Position numbers and translations under genes: made by a program
The notes under the pieces: generated by a model
Database searches by the model: none
Told to the model about the DNA's origin: nothing
What the model saw: only the letters and a program-made list of their open reading frames with translations
NCBI GenBank assembly: GCA_026393775.1
Contig: JAPKZM010000015.1
Span: forward strand, 1-10,335
Length of the DNA stretch: 10,335 bases
From: Candidatus Aminicenantota bacterium
Lineage (GTDB): Bacteria; Acidobacteriota; Aminicenantia; UBA2199
Direction: 5' to 3'
In this document: positions 8,447-10,335 of the stretch, piece after piece
Numbering within the stretch: position 1 is the first letter of the stretch
Layout of the letters: every line of letters begins with the position of its first letter

Positions 8447-8476
8447 ATTCTTAAATATTCTTAATAATTCATATCT
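8447..8476 (+). repeat. Three AT-rich 10-base units, helically phased
   Basis: ATTCTTAAAT (8447-8456) and ATTCTTAATA (8457-8466) are near-identical neighbours, followed by a degenerate third unit ATTCATATCT (8467-8476). The 10-base period matches the helical turn, so the stretch may be bent DNA upstream of lexA. The 270-base gap between the PspC gene and lexA holds this, the lexA promoter and the operator; no gene or convincing terminator was found in it. Confidence 0.45.
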
Positions 8477-8546
8477 TGTATCATGGAACTGGTTTGGTCA
8501 ATTCACGTGTCTCGAACTGCCATACGCCCGGTTCTTCATTATCTGG

Positions 8547-8575
8547 TTGACAAGAACCCAAAACCATACTATTAT
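8547..8575 (+). promoter_or_regulatory. Consensus sigma70-type promoter of lexA-dinB
   Basis: TTGACA (8547-8552, 6/6) and TATTAT (8570-8575, 5/6) are separated by exactly 17 bases. Transcription should begin near 8582, immediately before the direct-repeat operator and about 20 bases before the lexA ATG. A promoter this strong normally needs tight repression, which suits LexA autoregulation. Confidence 0.75.
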
Positions 8576-8584
8576 TAAAAAAGC

Positions 8585-8599
8585 GAACAAAAGGCGAAC
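8585..8599 (+). promoter_or_regulatory. Putative LexA operator (direct repeat GAAC-N7-GAAC)
   Basis: GAAC at 8585-8588 and 8596-8599 are separated by seven bases, inside a longer direct repeat GCGAACAAA at 8583-8591 and 8594-8602 with an 11-base period. GTTC-N7-GTTC, the same site on the other strand, is the SOS box of Alphaproteobacteria; Bacillus-type LexA uses the same GAAC half-site but as an inverted repeat. The site covers the start of the transcript and ends at the lexA ATG. That it is bound by this LexA is inference. Confidence 0.6.
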
Positions 8600-8601
8600 A
8601 A

Positions 8602-9204
8602 ATGCTGACCAAACAACAAAAGCTTTTTCTGGAAAAGATCAGGGGCCTGATCCGCCGCAACGGTGTTTTCCCCACCGTGCGCGAAATCGCCCGCGCCACC
8701 GGCCTTTCTTCGCCGGCGACCATTCACGCCTACCTCGGCCGCCTGCAGGCCAGGGGGGCTTTGCTCAAGGCGGACCGGACCTGGGAATTCGCGGACAAGC
8801 GGCTGGCCGAAGGCCGTCCCCCTGTGGGACTGGTCGTGCCGCTGGTGGGCATGGTCCCGGCCGGCCCGGCGCTGGAAATATTTGAAAGCCTGGGCGACGA
8901 GGTGGTGCTGCCCGAGTGGCTGGCCGAAAAAGGCGGCGACATCGTGGCCTTCCGGGTGCAGGGCCAGAGCATGAAGGACGCCTATATCCAGGACAACGAC
9001 CTGGTTTTGATCAAGAAAACCAGCCAGGCCGACCCCGGCCAGATGGTGGTGGCGCGCCTCCAGGACGGCTCAATCACTCTCAAGCGGCTGAAACTCGTCC
9101 ATGGCGCTTTCATCCTGGCCCCGGAAAATCCCGATTACCAGCCGATCACCGCTTCTTTCCAGCTGGTGGGCAAGGTGGTGGGCGTGCTGCGCCGTTACCG
9201 ATGA
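8602..9204 (+). CDS. lexA: SOS repressor LexA
   Basis: LexA represses DNA-damage genes and cleaves itself when stimulated by RecA filaments. The 200 residues match the family. The winged-helix DNA-binding domain (1-65) has PTVREIARATGLSSPATIHAYLGRLQ, closer to Gram-positive LexA than to the E. coli form in the recognition helix. The cleavage site is Ala87-Gly88 in GMVPAGPALE. The catalytic dyad is Ser123 (VQGQSMKDAYI) and Lys161 (SITLKRLK), so autoproteolysis should work. The start at 8602 has only a weak AAGG ribosome-binding site because the operator occupies the leader; an alternative frame upstream is not supported. The stop overlaps the dinB start as ATGA, indicating a translationally coupled operon. 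Regulation is probably autorepression through the GAAC-N7-GAAC repeat. Confidence 0.96.
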   Translation: MLTKQQKLFLEKIRGLIRRNGVFPTVREIARATGLSSPATIHAYLGRLQARGALLKADRTWEFADKRLAEGRPPVGLVVPLVGMVPAGPALEIFESLGDEVVLPEWLAEKGGDIVAFRVQGQSMKDAYIQDNDLVLIKKTSQADPGQMVVARLQDGSITLKRLKLVHGAFILAPENPDYQPITASFQLVGKVVGVLRRYR

Positions 9205-10335
9205 AAACTCCGGCGGTGCTGCACCTGGATATCGACGCCTTTTTCGCGGCGGTGGAGGAGACGCTCGATCCGTCTCTGCGCGGCAAACCGCTGATCGTCG
9301 GCGGCCTGGCCCACGAACGGGGCGTGGTTTGCACCGCTTCCTACGCGGCGCGGCGCTTCGGGGTGCACTCGGGCATGGCACTGCGCACCGCGGCCAGGAA
9401 ATGCCCGCAGGCGGTCTTCCGGCGCGGGCGCTATCACTTGTACAGCCGGATCTCGCGGCAATTCTTCGCCTGCCTGCACCGCTTTTCGCCGCGGGTGGAG
9501 GAGGTCTCGGTGGATGAGGCCTACCTGGACGTGGGCGGCAGCCGCTACCTGAGCGCATCGGTTTACGAGCTGGCCGCCACGATCAAAGCCGCGGCCGAGC
9601 GCGAGACCGGGCTGAAAATTTCGGCCGGGCTCGGGTTTTCCCGGCTCGGGGCCAAGCTGGCCTGCGCGGCGGCCAAACCGGGCGGCTTTTTCTGGCTGCA
9701 CGACGAGGAGGAATGGATCTCCCACCTGACCTTGGACAAGATCCCCGGGGTCGGGCCGCAGACCTATTTCATCCTGCAGGGGCTGGGGGTGCGGCGCGTC
9801 CATGAGCTGAAGCAAAAATACATTTCGCTGTGGAAAAAGATCTTTGCCGGCCATCCGCACGGGGGGCTGGAGCGGGGGCGGCCCGAACCGGCGAGCCCCA
9901 CAGGAGGACGGCCGCAGCCGGCCAGCCGCAGCCTCAGCCGCGAGACCACCTTTCCCGAGGACATCCGCGACGAGGGGATGCTCTGCTCGCACCTGGCCTA
10001 CCTGCTCGACCGGCTGGCCGTGCAGCTGCTGCGCGACAAGCTGTTCGCCGGCCGCGTCGAGGTCAAGGTCCGCTTCAGCGACTTTTCCACCTTCACCCAG
10101 CGCGCCACGCTGCCGTTTCCCACCTATTCCTACTTTCTCCTCTGGCAGAGCGCCCTGCCACTGTTGCGCTTGCTGCTGGCCAAAAAGGGGCTGCCGCTGC
10201 GCCTGGTCGGCGCCAAGGTGGAGGACTTGCAGCCCGGCCGCGACATCCTGCCCTTCTTCTCCCTGCGCGACGAAAAAATGACCGCCGGCATCCACCGCGT
10301 CAAGGAGCGCTTCGGCTTCTCGGCGCTGTCGACGG
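9201..10335 (+). CDS. dinB: DNA polymerase IV (Y-family), C-terminus beyond the window
   Basis: This Y-family polymerase carries out translesion synthesis opposite damaged bases. The frame is open for 378 codons to the window edge, so the C-terminus and any beta-clamp motif are not seen. Catalytic carboxylates are Asp10 in HLDIDAFFAAVEE and Asp105-Glu106 in VEEVSVDEAYLDV; Phe15 is at the steric-gate position. Other family blocks are CTASYAARRFGVHSGMA (44-60), SAGLGFSRLGAKLACAAAKPGG, the helix-hairpin-helix IPGVGPQT (181-188) and the thumb/little-finger joint SLSRETTFPEDI (244-255). The joint carries a Pro/Arg/Gly-rich segment with a doubled GRPEPAS/GRPQPAS (226-232, 236-242). The ATG at 9201 overlaps the lexA TGA (ATGA), so translation is coupled and expression SOS-controlled. 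ImuB-type inactive relatives are excluded by the intact catalytic residues. Confidence 0.93.
   Translation, partial: MKTPAVLHLDIDAFFAAVEETLDPSLRGKPLIVGGLAHERGVVCTASYAARRFGVHSGMALRTAARKCPQAVFRRGRYHLYSRISRQFFACLHRFSPRVEEVSVDEAYLDVGGSRYLSASVYELAATIKAAAERETGLKISAGLGFSRLGAKLACAAAKPGGFFWLHDEEEWISHLTLDKIPGVGPQTYFILQGLGVRRVHELKQKYISLWKKIFAGHPHGGLERGRPEPASPTGGRPQPASRSLSRETTFPEDIRDEGMLCSHLAYLLDRLAVQLLRDKLFAGRVEVKVRFSDFSTFTQRATLPFPTYSYFLLWQSALPLLRLLLAKKGLPLRLVGAKVEDLQPGRDILPFFSLRDEKMTAGIHRVKERFGFSALST

Noticed and set aside
9195..10295. Long minus-strand open frame opposite dinB
   Set aside because: It is the antisense shadow of a GC-rich gene; the plus strand encodes an unmistakable Pol IV over the same bases, and the minus-strand product has low-complexity Gln/Ala/Gly composition.

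Overview
The window carries nine protein-coding loci from a bacterium. Seven look intact, one (an Fe-S aldo/keto reductase) has lost its N-terminus, and the last (dinB) runs off the right edge. No rRNA, tRNA, CRISPR array, transposase or phage gene was seen. The Hanks-type kinase, sulfatase-modifying-factor-like protein, Tat-type ferredoxin-linked aldo/keto reductase and many exported TPR proteins fit an environmental Gram-negative lineage such as Acidobacteriota or Candidatus Aminicenantes. That placement is an impression from gene style, not a demonstrated assignment. Base composition is mosaic: 60-base samples run from about 37% GC in the sensor half of the kinase to about 65-70% in the reductase and dinB.

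Layout. 1-249: a hairpin and a strong sigma70-type promoter. 250-3209 (+): a two-gene unit of a membrane Ser/Thr kinase with an exported coiled-coil/TonB-like tail, then an exported TPR plus FGE-sulfatase-fold protein. 3210-4642 (+): a small membrane-anchored coiled-coil protein, whose stop overlaps the apparent original ATG of the damaged reductase. 4629-5684 (-): mtnA, overlapping the reductase tail to tail. 5745-7132 (+): an exported TPR/coiled-coil protein from a divergent promoter region. 7179-7294: an inverted array of AAAGTAN heptamers. 7286-7744 (-): a small membrane protein whose stop codon lies in that array. 7888-8331 (+): a PspC-domain membrane protein. 8547-10335 (+): a lexA-dinB SOS operon with a consensus promoter and a direct-repeat GAAC-N7-GAAC operator just before the lexA start.

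How they work together. The clearest functional units are the kinase/FGE-like pair (probable envelope signalling) and lexA-dinB (SOS-controlled translesion synthesis). The PspC protein and the TPR proteins also act at the envelope but show no direct link to the kinase. Good -35/-10 pairs precede most transcription units, which supports the chosen starts.

The points most worth checking are the LexA operator architecture, the inverted heptamer array, the broken reductase and the kinase/FGE-like pair.
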